Shown: one piece after another, positions 54,660-64,000 of the stretch | Layout: each line of letters opens with the position of its first letter | Position numbering within the stretch: the first letter of the stretch is position 1 | Origin: Pegea sp. RAD2-039 | Taxonomy: Eukaryota > Chordata > Thaliacea > Salpida > Salpidae | Length of the DNA stretch: 64,000 nt | Direction: 5' to 3' | Assembly (NCBI GenBank): GCA_034620365.1 | Contig: JAQGEQ010000232.1 | Span: forward strand, 372,001-436,000 | Notes under the pieces: generated by a model | The model's database searches: none | Told to the model about the DNA's origin: nothing | Seen by the model: the letters and a program-made list of their open reading frames with translations, nothing else | Position numbers and translations under genes: made by a program

Positions 54660-55205
54660 CAAATATTTTGGAAATATAATTGCGTCATTTAAAGTCAGAT
54701 GAGGTTGAGTTTTCTTGATTGAAACAAGAAGTTAGTAATTTATTCCTAAATTCATCTGAAGATTATAAAGAGTGTTTAAAAGTTGTTAAGAAAAAAACTT
54801 ATTTGATTAAAGCTCACATTTACAACTATTTCTAAATATTTAATAAAATTGTTTAAAAAATTTTTGAATTTCTAAAAGTTTTTTTTGTATAAATTTTAGA
54901 AATTATAAATGAACTAATAAATTATTTTTTTAAATTTTGAAACAAAAACTTAATAAAATGAACAATTTAGATGTTTAATTCACACTTAGGCAGCAGATTT
55001 CTCAAATAATTGTTTTAAAATTTTCCATTAAATCAAAAACAACAACAAAATAAATAGTTGTGGCTGTTGTCGAAACAACAAATAAACAAACTTTAACATT
55101 TGCTTGTAATGGCAACAATGTTTTTAAGTATAAACCCAAAACCTGCCTTAAAACAACAACAAACAAAAAATCATTTTCTACATCAACAGCTATACTCAGC
55201 TTCCT
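54660..55205. other. AT-rich intergenic DNA, no gene seen
   Basis: Short A/T-rich spacer between the LINE copy and the promoter of the first SOUL gene. No feature is supported. Confidence 0.6.
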
Positions 55206-55213
55206 GTATTCAT

Positions 55214-55236
55214 CACGTGACTAAAGGTTTAAATAG
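55214..55236 (+). promoter_or_regulatory. Promoter of SOUL gene A: E-box plus TATA-like box
   Basis: CACGTG at 55214-55219 and TTTAAATAG at 55228-55236, 40-62 bases before the start codon. The same order and spacing is found before the two other SOUL genes. Confidence 0.5.
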
Positions 55237-55275
55237 ACGCCGAATTCAAGCTTCTAGTCACAACAAAAATACTCA

Positions 55276-56035
55276 ATGATGAAGTCTTCAATCTTTATTC
55301 TCTCTCTAATCTCACTTTGCTGCGCTCAACAACTTGTATCTTTGTCAGATTCGTCAACTGCTCATTTTACACTTCTTTCAAAGGTATGTTTATATGATTA
55401 TCGATCAACTAGCTGATCACGTGATTTCAGAACAACAGATATGAACATAGAAGATATGAAAAGTTTATTTGGTTTGGAATCGCTGAAACAATTCTTATTG
55501 ATGAGGATTTTTACGCCGTAAACTTCACGAATGTCTGTAATTACATCAATGGTGAAAACTCTGATGGTAATTAGCATAAGAAAGTAGGATCAGAAATTGA
55601 TATTTTGTTGCTAGGAACCGAAGTTAAAGTTGCTTCGCCTGTGATCACTGCCTTAGGGAAGAGGTCGTGTGCTTTCTGCCCAATTCCAATCTTCAAAGGC
55701 TTTCATATGTCGCCTGATCAAACATATTTTAATCTACCTTTGACTTCCAAGATCTCTTTTTACATAAAACCAAATCTTCATGTCTACGTCAAGTCAGTTT
55801 AGTTTTCTTTGTTGCCATCTAGTGTTGATAATTTGTCGTTAACAGGAAATTTGAAGGAAGTCCGAGTATAAGAGAGATTATTAGAAAAGCTAATATTCTT
55901 TTAAGAAATTTAAAAAGAGATGGAATCACTGAAAGTGATTTGAATCTTGAGTATTTTTATATTATTAATTATAAAAATGGAATTAATGAAGTTGGTTTTG
56001 CTACAAACAGGATTAAAAGACAACCTGTCGTCTGA
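55276..56035 (+). CDS. Secreted SOUL/HEBP-family protein, divergent paralogue A
   Basis: Four exons (55276-55383, 55431-55566, 55615-55792, 55846-56035) give 203 residues. A signal peptide is clear (residues 1-18, ending LCCA). The body follows the SOUL fold order: YEHRRYEKFIWFG strand, a helix ending VCNYINGENSDG, the TEVKVASPVIT segment (family 'I.MT.PV'), a CxxC (CAFC), HVYVKKFEGSP (family 'VYVRSFGG') and a final helix and strand. Intron positions and phases match genes B and C (exon 2 is 136 bases in all three), which proves common descent. SOUL/HEBP proteins bind heme or other tetrapyrroles; a secreted form may carry or scavenge them, but no binding residue can be assigned. The C-terminus has lost the 'RRNEVW' motif and ends NRIKRQPVV. 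Confidence 0.85.
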
Positions 56036-56107
56036 TTGATAAAATTAAAAGAAATGTTTGCAAATTTGTTGTTGATTTATTTTGCAATTTACAAATATTG
56101 ATATTTC

Positions 56108-56113
56108 AATAAA
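56108..56113 (+). terminator. Poly(A) signal of SOUL gene A
   Basis: AATAAA 73 bases after the stop codon. Confidence 0.5.
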
Positions 56114-57291
56114 ATATTTTGATATTCTAACAAAAAGAACTTTTAGAACTTGTTATTTGATTAAGTTTGAGGAAAATACTATTTTTTAATACATAGCTCT
56201 CACAATTTAAAGATAAAAGAAATTAAAGATTTAAAATAAAAGTCAGAAATTAAGAAAAGATCTAAAAATATAATTTGAAGCAAAATTTGAAAAGAACTAT
56301 TCTCTGAAAGAGTTGTTAGTATAGATAAACAACTGATCATTTGGGAGTTATTTGTTGAATCTTTTTAACTAAAACTGAAAAATCGAATCAGCTGAAAGCT
56401 TGTTTTGGTCTTTCATACAATCTATATTATCTAAAGATTTTTCTTAAAAGTTTTATTTTGTTTTCATTCATCTTTTACTTCTAATTTGTTTAAAAAGTAT
56501 TTCGCACAGACAAAATCCTTTTGACAAAAAAATTAGTTTTTATGTCACAAATACTGTTGTTAAGAAAATATTTTTTATAAAGAAGTTTTTATCAAATAAT
56601 TCTTTAAATTATTTTACTTTCTGATTATTATTGTCTAATTTTTTAGAGAAATCTTGTTTTAAGTAATATAATGAAAAACTGATTTCAATCTTTGAAAAAT
56701 ACAATTTAAGTTTTTCTTTAATATTGTTAATTACTTTTTCAATCTAAACATTGAAGTGATGATTCGAGCTCATCGTCTAGATCTTACATACTTAATTATG
56801 CCACCAGCATTTGAAAACAATCTCTTCAACAAAAACTGGATAGTGTCACCACCAAATGATTTAGAGATCCAAATATTTTAGGAGTAAGACATAAAATAGG
56901 ATTAATTGAGGTCAATATTACAACCTTAGGACCTTGTAAGCTAGCAGCTGATCTAAAGTGTAAGAAGATCTTATATTAAAAGGCTTGTGCTGATAAGAAG
57001 GTTACCAACTTCTTTTTATCTACTTTTCACCCACAAAAGTTAAAAAATAAAAATATTTTTATTTATTTTATTCTGAAAGCGATAAATTTAAATCTAAAAC
57101 GATTTACTTCATATAATTTTTAACTGATTTTATAATAACTAAAAACTATAATTCAGAATTTAATTTATTTGAAAATAAAAGTTTTGATTTTGAAATGAAA
57201 CTTATTAAAAAATCATCTCACAGTCAACATAAAGCACCAAAAAGTTCATTTAGAAAATTTTATTTTTACGAAAAACTAAATTGTAATATAA

Positions 57292-58034
57292 TTAAACTTT
57301 CAAAATCCAAACTTCATTTCGTCTTTTGAAAAAACGCATCGGACTATCACAACCAACAGCATAAAATAAGTCAAGATTTAAATCACTATCACTAATACCA
57401 TCAGCATTTAATAAGCCATGAAGCTTAGAAGCTTCTGTTTTCCATTCATTTCCATTTGCATAACCTCCAAAAGTTCTGTGAACAACCTGATAAATAAAAG
57501 TTCATTTGTAATTTAACTCACTTGACATAGACTTGCATCTCTTGAAGATCAACCAATGAAACTTCATCTCCTGTGGGAGCAGGGCTTGGCTTAGAAGGAG
57601 ACATAAAAAACATCATTGTATATGTATTGTTACAGAAAGAACATGGTCTTGTTGAAAATTTGGTGATAACAGGACAAGTCATCTTGATTTTCAGGCCTAC
57701 GAGTAACAAAATTATTATTTTCATTTGAAACACTTTTTGATAAACTTACTGTCGCTGTTTGCACCTCCAATGTATCCAAAAAGTTTCCAAAACACTTTGG
57801 ACTGTACATCTTTAAAAATGGCACCATCCATACTAGTAGCAGCCCACTTAGTCACACCATAGCTTCGTAGTTCATAACCATCATGCTGAAGAAAAGATTA
57901 TTAAAACTAAAGTTATTTCTTTAAGCTTCACTAACTTCTTCTAGAACTGTATAATCAGGAGTTTCATAACCGCTATAGTTTCCAGCAACTGCTGCAGAGA
58001 TAATTGAAGCGAGGAGAAAGACGAACAGTTTCAT
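57292..58034 (-). CDS. Secreted SOUL/HEBP-family protein B
   Basis: Four exons on the minus strand (58034-57936, 57885-57750, 57696-57522, 57475-57292) give 197 residues. The signal peptide is MKLFVFLLASIISAAVA. The mature part shows the whole SOUL/HEBP pattern: YETPDYTVLEE, YELRSYGVTKWAATS, FWKLFGYIGGANSD, LKIKMTCPVIT, MMFFMSP, MQVYVKTFGGYA, SDLNLDLFYAVG and FFKRRNEVW. A CSFC pair after CPVIT may form a disulphide in the secretory path. The 46-nt last intron uses the second of two nearby AGs; only that choice keeps frame and restores VYVKTFGG. It differs from copy C at four residues (2, 21, 64, 179). The likely role is extracellular heme or tetrapyrrole binding, inferred from the family. Confidence 0.93.
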
Positions 58035-58074
58035 GGTTGTAGTTTCAAGTGAATTACTGCTGACTTACCCGTCA

Positions 58075-58099
58075 CTATATACTCGATTCTAACCACGTG
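58075..58099 (-). promoter_or_regulatory. Promoter of SOUL gene B: TATA box and E-box
   Basis: On the minus strand CACGTG (58094-58099) precedes TATATAG (58075-58081), about 40 bases before the start codon. No splice acceptor lies near the ATG, unlike RRM2, SLK and TRAIP here. Confidence 0.6.
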
Positions 58100-58603
58100 A
58101 TATTTAATTGTTTCCATGTTTTAATGAGTTTGTTTGTTTTTGGATTTTTCTTAAGAATGTTGTTTTCTATAAACAATATTTGTTGATGTCAGTTTTACTT
58201 CTGAAAATATTTAATTTTAGATTTGTTTTTAAAAATTTACTTTTGTCCTAATTCATCTTTTTCAAACCTTTTATATGTCAGTTACTTGAAGCTTCACATG
58301 GTAGATCTTAAAAGCTTCCCTGTGCCATGTATAAATAAAAAATTCTTTCTATACTTGAATTCTATACTTGAATATACCATCATAAGAGTATTTTATCGCA
58401 TGCGTAAATATGTTGTCAAGTTTAGTATTGTTATTTACTAATTTATTCTGTATGCTGACTACGGAAGTTTTTGTCGTTATTACAATAAAATAAAGATCTT
58501 CTAAAAACTATCATCATTATTTTGTTCCTCGGTTTCAATTTTATAAAAAGTAGGTTTTGTTTATCTTTGCTGCCATCAGGTGTTTAATGAATATCTTTAA
58601 CAG

Positions 58604-58826
58604 GAGCTTTGAAGGAAATCCGGATATAGAAGAGTTTACAATCTTTTACTATTTTAATAGTAAATTAATCAGCGTGAATCACAACTTTTAAGTAAATTAT
58701 GTGAAAATTTTGATCTAAAAGAACTTATTAAGCAAGTTTTTGATCTTCTACGAGATTTGAACGAAAATGAAACCGATAAAAACGATTTGATACTTCTTTA
58801 TGGGTCGTTAAGATGTACGATTTAAG
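58604..58826 (+). pseudogene. Last-exon fragment of a fourth SOUL-like gene
   Basis: After AACAG the sequence reads SFEGNPDIEEF, matching the start of exon 4 of gene A (KFEGSPSIREI), and the preceding intron is also similar (GCCATC..GTGTT..TAACAGG). The frame then breaks. A second open stretch, encoding LIKQVFDLLRDLNENETDKN, resembles the helix KANILLRNLKRDGITESD of gene A in another frame. Exons 1-3 were not found. It is therefore a truncated, frameshifted relic of the gene A lineage. Confidence 0.6.
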
Positions 58827-59134
58827 TATTTAGGATCATTAAGATGATTTAACAATTAAAAAATTAATTTTTCTTCTGGTTTCTATCTCTACTTGTTAAT
58901 CTTGAAGATATTTGTATCGAAACGAGATAATTGCATCTTTATTCTTAAAGAATGTAAAGTTCTAAAAGTTCATTCAAACTGTTACAAAGAAAGAAGCTTT
59001 ACTATATCTGCTTAAAACAGATCAATTCTATTCATTAATTGTTTGAATGGTAATCATCTAAAGTGGAGCACAAGATGCAGTTTGTAAAAGTCTTGAAATA
59101 TTAGTCAGTTGGTCTGATTGGCTGTTAATTTTCC

Positions 59135-60380
59135 ATTTCAATCATTTTACAGAATAGTAATTCAAACACTTATGTCAAACCATTAACGCAAGCAATCGTC
59201 TCAGCTTTTCTTATCAAATTAGATTATATTTTTCTTGGGAAATTGTATCAAAATGTCCAGCAGAAATTTACCTATAAGTTCTTGATTCAGACTAAAATCT
59301 GATTACATCTTAAGTGATTCCAACTAAACCAGAAACTTCAGTCGGAATCTACTATCATAAAAGTAACAGAAAGTCCATCTAAATGAGATTCAGACTCCTC
59401 AATAAATTGCTAATAAGTCTTTGATGTCTTAAAAGATCCATCAACTCGAGGTTTATTAGATTTGGTTTTATTTTATTAGCCGTGTCTATGTGATTACATC
59501 GACAAAAGTATTTTGAGGTAATCTTGTTTTAATAATTGTTCTTTTAATTCTTATTATCAAGTCATCATACTTGGTATCATGAAGAAGATTTTGATTTTGG
59601 GATCATTCAGTGGATTTGTTTCAATCAGTTTTCAAATTTCGATTTAGCTCGTTTAAAGTTTCTAGTCTAGCTTTCCTGATGCAAAACGCGATGACGCCAT
59701 ATTAGCTGATCAAGAGTTATTTTCTCCACTCTAATTATTATTGAGTCTTTGATTGAATTTTATTATGGAAAGACAAGCATCTGTTGGCGCTGTAAACAGA
59801 ATCATTGTGAAACTTCAAGAATATATTTGTTCATTTTGTTTGTCATAAAAGAAACGCAACGTAAACAGCTTTTGATAGATCTTAAAGTCTGGAATTATTT
59901 CCTTAAAATAATAAATTATTTTTATCTTTAAAAGTATCAAGTAAAAACCCAGCTTTTTGAAGGAACCAGTTAGTTTGGTGTTTAGATATATGTTCCAAGC
60001 ATCGTTTAGTTCTTCTGCAAATACAACTTGCTTATTAACTGTGTAATGGTTTTATCATATATTTGTTAACAAGTTTAACATACAAGTTTTTATTCTGTTT
60101 GTTGACTTGTTTTTGTGTTGGTCATTTGTAGCAATCATTTGTGATAGTTGTGAATATCTCTGGACACAAAATCTTGGCTGTTATCTATTCATTTGAAATA
60201 TATTTTCTTCCCTATTATGAGGCAAGTACGGGAACTTTTCTGAATCATTATAAAGTTGGTTTTAACTAATAGTTTGTGGTTTCTACCAACAGTTGACTAG
60301 AAACTTCTCGTCATATTAGTACTTGATGTAAGTTGTGATTAACAACAAAAATGTCTTAAAGAGAAACACTTCAAAATATT
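59135..60380 (+). repeat. 1.24-kb dispersed repeat, arm 2
   Basis: The inverted partner of 32521-33762, 26 kb away. It sits inside the spacer between the two SOUL inverted-duplication arms, covering its centre. It holds no recognisable gene. Confidence 0.85.
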
Positions 60381-60399
60381 AAAACTTTAAATAGGAGAG

Positions 60400-62580
60400 T
60401 TAAATTTTTTTATATGAATCCAGTTGTTTGAAATCGACGTAATTACTTCTCAATTAAATTGAACTCTGCCAACAGCTGTCTGCTACCAAGTAATTTTAAT
60501 TTAACTTTTTAAATCAAGTTTTCGTCTTTCTACACTAAATGATTATCACATTATTAAATAGCAATGAAAGAGAACTCATAAATTTCTTTTTCTACTTCAA
60601 TAAAAATTTATTGAATTTTTTTGAAAACAGATTATTAAAAAAAGTGTTTGGAAACACTGATCAGGTTTTGTTACTTTATCCAGATGGTGATTCTAAATAT
60701 TTACAGATTAACTATAAAATTTAACAAAAGCTAATGAGCGACTAAAAATGATTAAAACTAAAAATGATAAAACTTTGTTGACTCATTTATGAATCAAACA
60801 TTTTTATCAGTTATTTAATCCGATAACAAGAGTTAATAGGGTAGAGTTACAAATGCAAACAAATGCGTTTCAATTATTTTTAATTTTTAGCGTGTCTGGA
60901 TTAGTTACATCAATTTTCAAGTTTTGAAGAAAAGCTATATACTGTAAAATCGAGTTTATATAAATATATTTTAATTGTATAATTGCTTTCTTATAGAAAA
61001 AAAAAGTTTGCTTTAAAATCTCCTTTTTTATTAATTTAATGTTAAATAGTTTTGTGTAAATCTACCTAACAATCAATTTAACATAAAATACTTTCAAATT
61101 GAAATTTTAAACTTATATTTCACTTTAATAGTTATTTTTGATTAATTCAAGTTTTTATTTTGGTAGCTATGTTGTTTTAAAATGTAAAAAAAAGTTTTAA
61201 GTTAAAATTTTTAAAGTTTATAATTGTTCAAGCGGAAATTAAAACTTCAAAATTTCAATATTAGAACTTTTGATACAAAATTAAAAAGAAAGAATAAGTT
61301 GTTTTTAATTACTCAAAGATGCTATTAATTCGTGTTTACAACATAAACAATTGAAAAACTTTCAAATCTAGGCTTCAAAGTACATTTTTTTTTGCATTGA
61401 AATTATCTTCAGCAAATTATTTTATTACAAGTTGCATATTCAGCAGAAATATCTCTTTTATGATATCTCAAATCAAACAATTATTTTCATCTTTTTGTTT
61501 ATTTAACAAAATTTTTGATTCATTTTCAATTCTTCATTTTATAACATAATTGATATAAAATTTGTCAGCTATTTTTGAAGATTTGATAAAAAAAAACTGC
61601 TACGATTTGAACTTTTGTTGTTAGATTTTAGTTTTATTATCTTGTAATCTAATTTAATACTTACTACACAATTACACGGCTCTGTTATAAAACAGATTTT
61701 TACAGTCACCAGTTAAAGATATAAAACAGTATTTTATTTCCTGAGTTTTTCACATTTTAAAAAGTTTTTTTATTCGGTTATGGAAAAGTAATTAAATTCA
61801 AAAACATTTATTGGTATAAAACTAAAACTATAAATTAAATATTAATTTAAGTTTTTTTTACCAGAATCTTATAACTAAAATTGATTATCAAAACACTTGA
61901 AATAATTAATTGACAAAAATTGTTTAAAAAAAATACAAGAAAAAATTGGTTTGTTTAATTTGTTTGTAGTAAATAATAAATACAATTTAACTAAATAAAA
62001 AAGAAACAATCATAAATAAAAAGCATTGTAATCATTATGTAACAAGGCCACAGTGATACGTAAACCTTACATAAAAACACTGGTTTCAACAACTTATGTA
62101 AGACTGTTGCAATATTTGAAATGACTTATTGAAAAGGATTTAAAGGAGAAAGTTTTTGATGGTATTTACTTTGTTGAAAAGTCATAAAGCGAAGTCAGTT
62201 AACTTTTTTTAGTTATCTTTGTGGCTTGTAATAAAAAGATTTGGTAAAAATGCCATGAAATATACTGAAAGCTTATTTTAAGATGTTTACCAAGTTTACA
62301 AAAATAAATGTTAAAGAGAAAAATAAAAGTTAATTCAAAAGAGTTGAATACTTGCTGAATTAGAAATAAAAAATTTTATTCATAAACTTAAGCTTTGTGA
62401 AAATAACAATCTTATTTTCATTCATCAGGATATATTTTTGACAAACGTTAGATATCTAAAAGCGAATTCAACTATGAAAAAAATTGCAGCAGAAAATGAC
62501 TTAAGTCTGCAAACTTTAGTGGTCAGAACAAAGACTTAGAGAAAAGCTTTATAAACCTAGCAATTCATGATCAATAACCA
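60400..62580. other. AT-rich intergenic DNA, no gene seen
   Basis: A/T-rich sequence between the dispersed repeat and SOUL gene C. A 61-codon open stretch at 60539-60724 has no recognisable domain and no supporting signals. Nothing else is seen. Confidence 0.55.
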
Positions 62581-62588
62581 TGAAATAT

Positions 62589-62613
62589 CACGTGGTTAGA
62601 ATCGAGTATATAG
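62589..62613 (+). promoter_or_regulatory. Promoter of SOUL gene C: E-box and TATA box
   Basis: CACGTG (62589-62594) and TATATAG (62607-62613) lie 65 and 47 bases before the start codon, identical to gene B. Confidence 0.6.
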
Positions 62614-62653
62614 TGACGGGTAAGTCAGCAGTAATTCACTTGAAACTACAACC

Positions 62654-63396
62654 ATGACACTGTTCGTCTTTCTCCTCGCTTCAATTATCTCTGCAGCAGT
62701 TGCTGGAAACTATAACGGTTATGAAACTCCTGATTATACAGTTCTAGAGGAAGTTAGTGAAGCTTAAAGAAATAACTTTAGTTTTAATAATCTTTTCTTC
62801 AGCATGATGGTTATGAACTACGAAGCTATGGTGTGACTAAGTGGGCTGCTACTAGTATGGATGGTGCCATTTTTAAAGATGTACAGTCCAAAGAGTTTTG
62901 GAAACTTTTTGGATACATTGGAGGTGCAAACAGCGACAGTAAGTTTATCAAAAAGTGTTTCAAATGAAAATAATAATTTTGTTACTCGTAGGCCTGAAAA
63001 TCAAGATGACTTGTCCTGTTATCACCAAATTTTCAACAAGACCATGTTCTTTCTGTAACAATACATATACAATGATGTTTTTTATGTCTCCTTCTAAGCC
63101 AAGCCCTGCTCCCACAGGAGATGAAGTTTCATTGGTTGATCTTCAAGAGATGCAAGTCTATGTCAAGTGAGTTAAATTACAAATGAACTTTTATTTATCA
63201 GGTTGTTCACAGAACTTTTGGAGGTTATGCAAATGGAAATGAATGGAAAACAGAAGCTTCTAAGCTTCATGGCTTATTAAATGCTGATGGTATTAGTGAT
63301 AGTGATTTAAATCTTGACTTATTTTATGCTGTCGGTTACGATAGTCCGATGCGTTTTTTCAAAAGACGAAATGAAGTTTGGATTTTGAAAGTTTAA
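62654..63396 (+). CDS. Secreted SOUL/HEBP-family protein C
   Basis: Four exons (62654-62752, 62803-62938, 62992-63166, 63213-63396) give 197 residues, almost identical to gene B. The signal peptide starts MTLFVFLLASIISAAVA; threonine at position 2 replaces lysine and removes the usual basic residue, which may weaken but need not abolish secretion. Other differences are Asn21, Glu64 and Tyr179 (Ser, Val and Cys in B). Tyr179, in AVGYDSPMRFF, fits the family consensus, so C may be nearer the ancestral form there. All splice sites are intact and AATAAA follows at 63424-63429. The function is as for B: probable extracellular tetrapyrrole binding, inferred from the family only. Confidence 0.93.
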
Positions 63397-63423
63397 TTAT
63401 ATTACAATTTAGTTTTTCGTAAA

Positions 63424-63429
63424 AATAAA
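63424..63429 (+). terminator. Poly(A) signal of SOUL gene C
   Basis: AATAAA 28 bases after the stop codon; the same hexamer is conserved in the arm carrying gene B. Confidence 0.5.
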
Positions 63430-63524
63430 ATTTTTTAACTGAACTTTTTGTTGCTTTATGTTGACTGTGAGATGATTTTTTAATAAGTTTCATTTCAAAA
63501 TCTAATTAAAGCGATTTGAATTAT

Positions 63525-64000
63525 ATTTATTTATTTATTTCAATAAATGCGAAGAAGGGTACCTGAAAAGAGTACCTCTCGCTAGCACACATTCTCACAA
63601 ATAATACCTATTAAGTTAGAAATATAGAAAGCAAAAGATGTAACACATGGCATTTCGATATCACTCAAAGCATATAACAGTGAACAATCACATAGAATGT
63701 TAATAATATAAGAAAGAAAAAAATCACAGTTTAGAAATGGCAATATTGGCAATATTATAACGGTTCAACTTCTGCTTGAACAACACGAGTGATTCTGACA
63801 TGACAATGTCTGATGGCAGCTGGTTCCAAATACTAATTGTGCGGCATGATAATATCTTTTCTCTGATTAACGTACCAGGTGATATGAGCTTATTAATGTG
63901 TAATGTGTGTCGTCTGAGCTGATATAACTTGAGGAAAGGACTAACGGAAAAGAAATCATCAAACTGAACGTCAGTTAAAATGTGGATAACAATTAATTTT
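63525..64000 (-). mobile_element. LINE 3' part, continues past the window
   Basis: Matches 53925-54400 with scattered differences, on the minus strand. In element orientation it ends in GCATTTATTGAAATAAATAA, i.e. a tail of ATAA/AAAT microsatellite repeats typical of jockey/CR1/L2-type insertions. The reverse-transcriptase part lies at or beyond the window edge. Confidence 0.8.

Larger units (their letters stand above)
57188..58108 (-). repeat. Inverted duplication arm carrying SOUL gene B
   Basis: About 920 bases whose reverse complement matches 62583-63505 closely, covering promoter, all exons, introns and about 100 bases of 3' flank. Outside these limits similarity drops at once. The arms face each other across about 4.5 kb. 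Confidence 0.92.
62583..63505 (+). repeat. Inverted duplication arm carrying SOUL gene C
   Basis: The partner of 57188-58108. Exon 3 encodes an identical product in both arms and introns are nearly unchanged, so the duplication is recent or maintained by gene conversion. Confidence 0.92.

Overview
The window is nuclear DNA from an animal. It is strongly AT-rich, genes are split by many short introns (often 46-80 nt) with canonical GT-AG ends, and every gene I recognise has a clear animal homologue. No operons, Shine-Dalgarno sites or CRISPR arrays are present. My leading guess is a tunicate: small introns, and several start codons a few bases after an unpaired 3' splice site, as expected for spliced-leader trans-splicing. 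That is inference, and another small-genome invertebrate is possible.

Layout. 1-2900: AT-rich, with a LINE 3'-end scrap. 3100-5510: ribonucleotide reductase small subunit (RRM2 type), nine coding exons behind an E2F/CCAAT/TATA promoter. 5.5-15.5 kb: mostly AT-rich, with one small membrane-protein gene candidate (9.2 kb), a weak membrane ORF (10.4 kb) and an ankyrin-repeat remnant (11.3 kb). 15.57-31.93 kb: a 27-exon KDM3/JMJD1-type histone H3K9 demethylase, reconstructed exon by exon to 2164 residues with consistent phases; four of its introns hold minisatellites. 32.5-38.6 kb: dispersed repeats, a 13-bp-type minisatellite and a possible SINE. 38.68-39.90 kb (minus): intronless TRAIP-type RING ubiquitin ligase. 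46.03-53.07 kb: an 18-exon SLK/LOK (STK10) germinal-centre kinase with a 30-bp in-frame minisatellite. 53.9-64 kb: two 5'-truncated LINE copies and a cluster of secreted SOUL/HEBP-family genes (one divergent copy, one nearly identical inverted pair, one broken fragment).

The genes do not form one pathway. RRM2 (dNTP supply) and TRAIP (replisome ubiquitination) both serve S phase, KDM3 is a chromatin enzyme, SLK acts on cytoskeleton and adhesion, and the SOUL proteins are probably secreted heme/tetrapyrrole binders.

The most unusual signals are: (1) a great excess of the palindrome TGACGTCA, usually as TGACGTCATCA, in exons and introns of the GC-richer genes, culminating in a 30-bp coding array in SLK; (2) minisatellites that begin at, or are built from, splice signals; (3) an in-frame stop created by the only canonical join between SLK exons 3 and 4; and (4) nested inverted duplications around the SOUL cluster.
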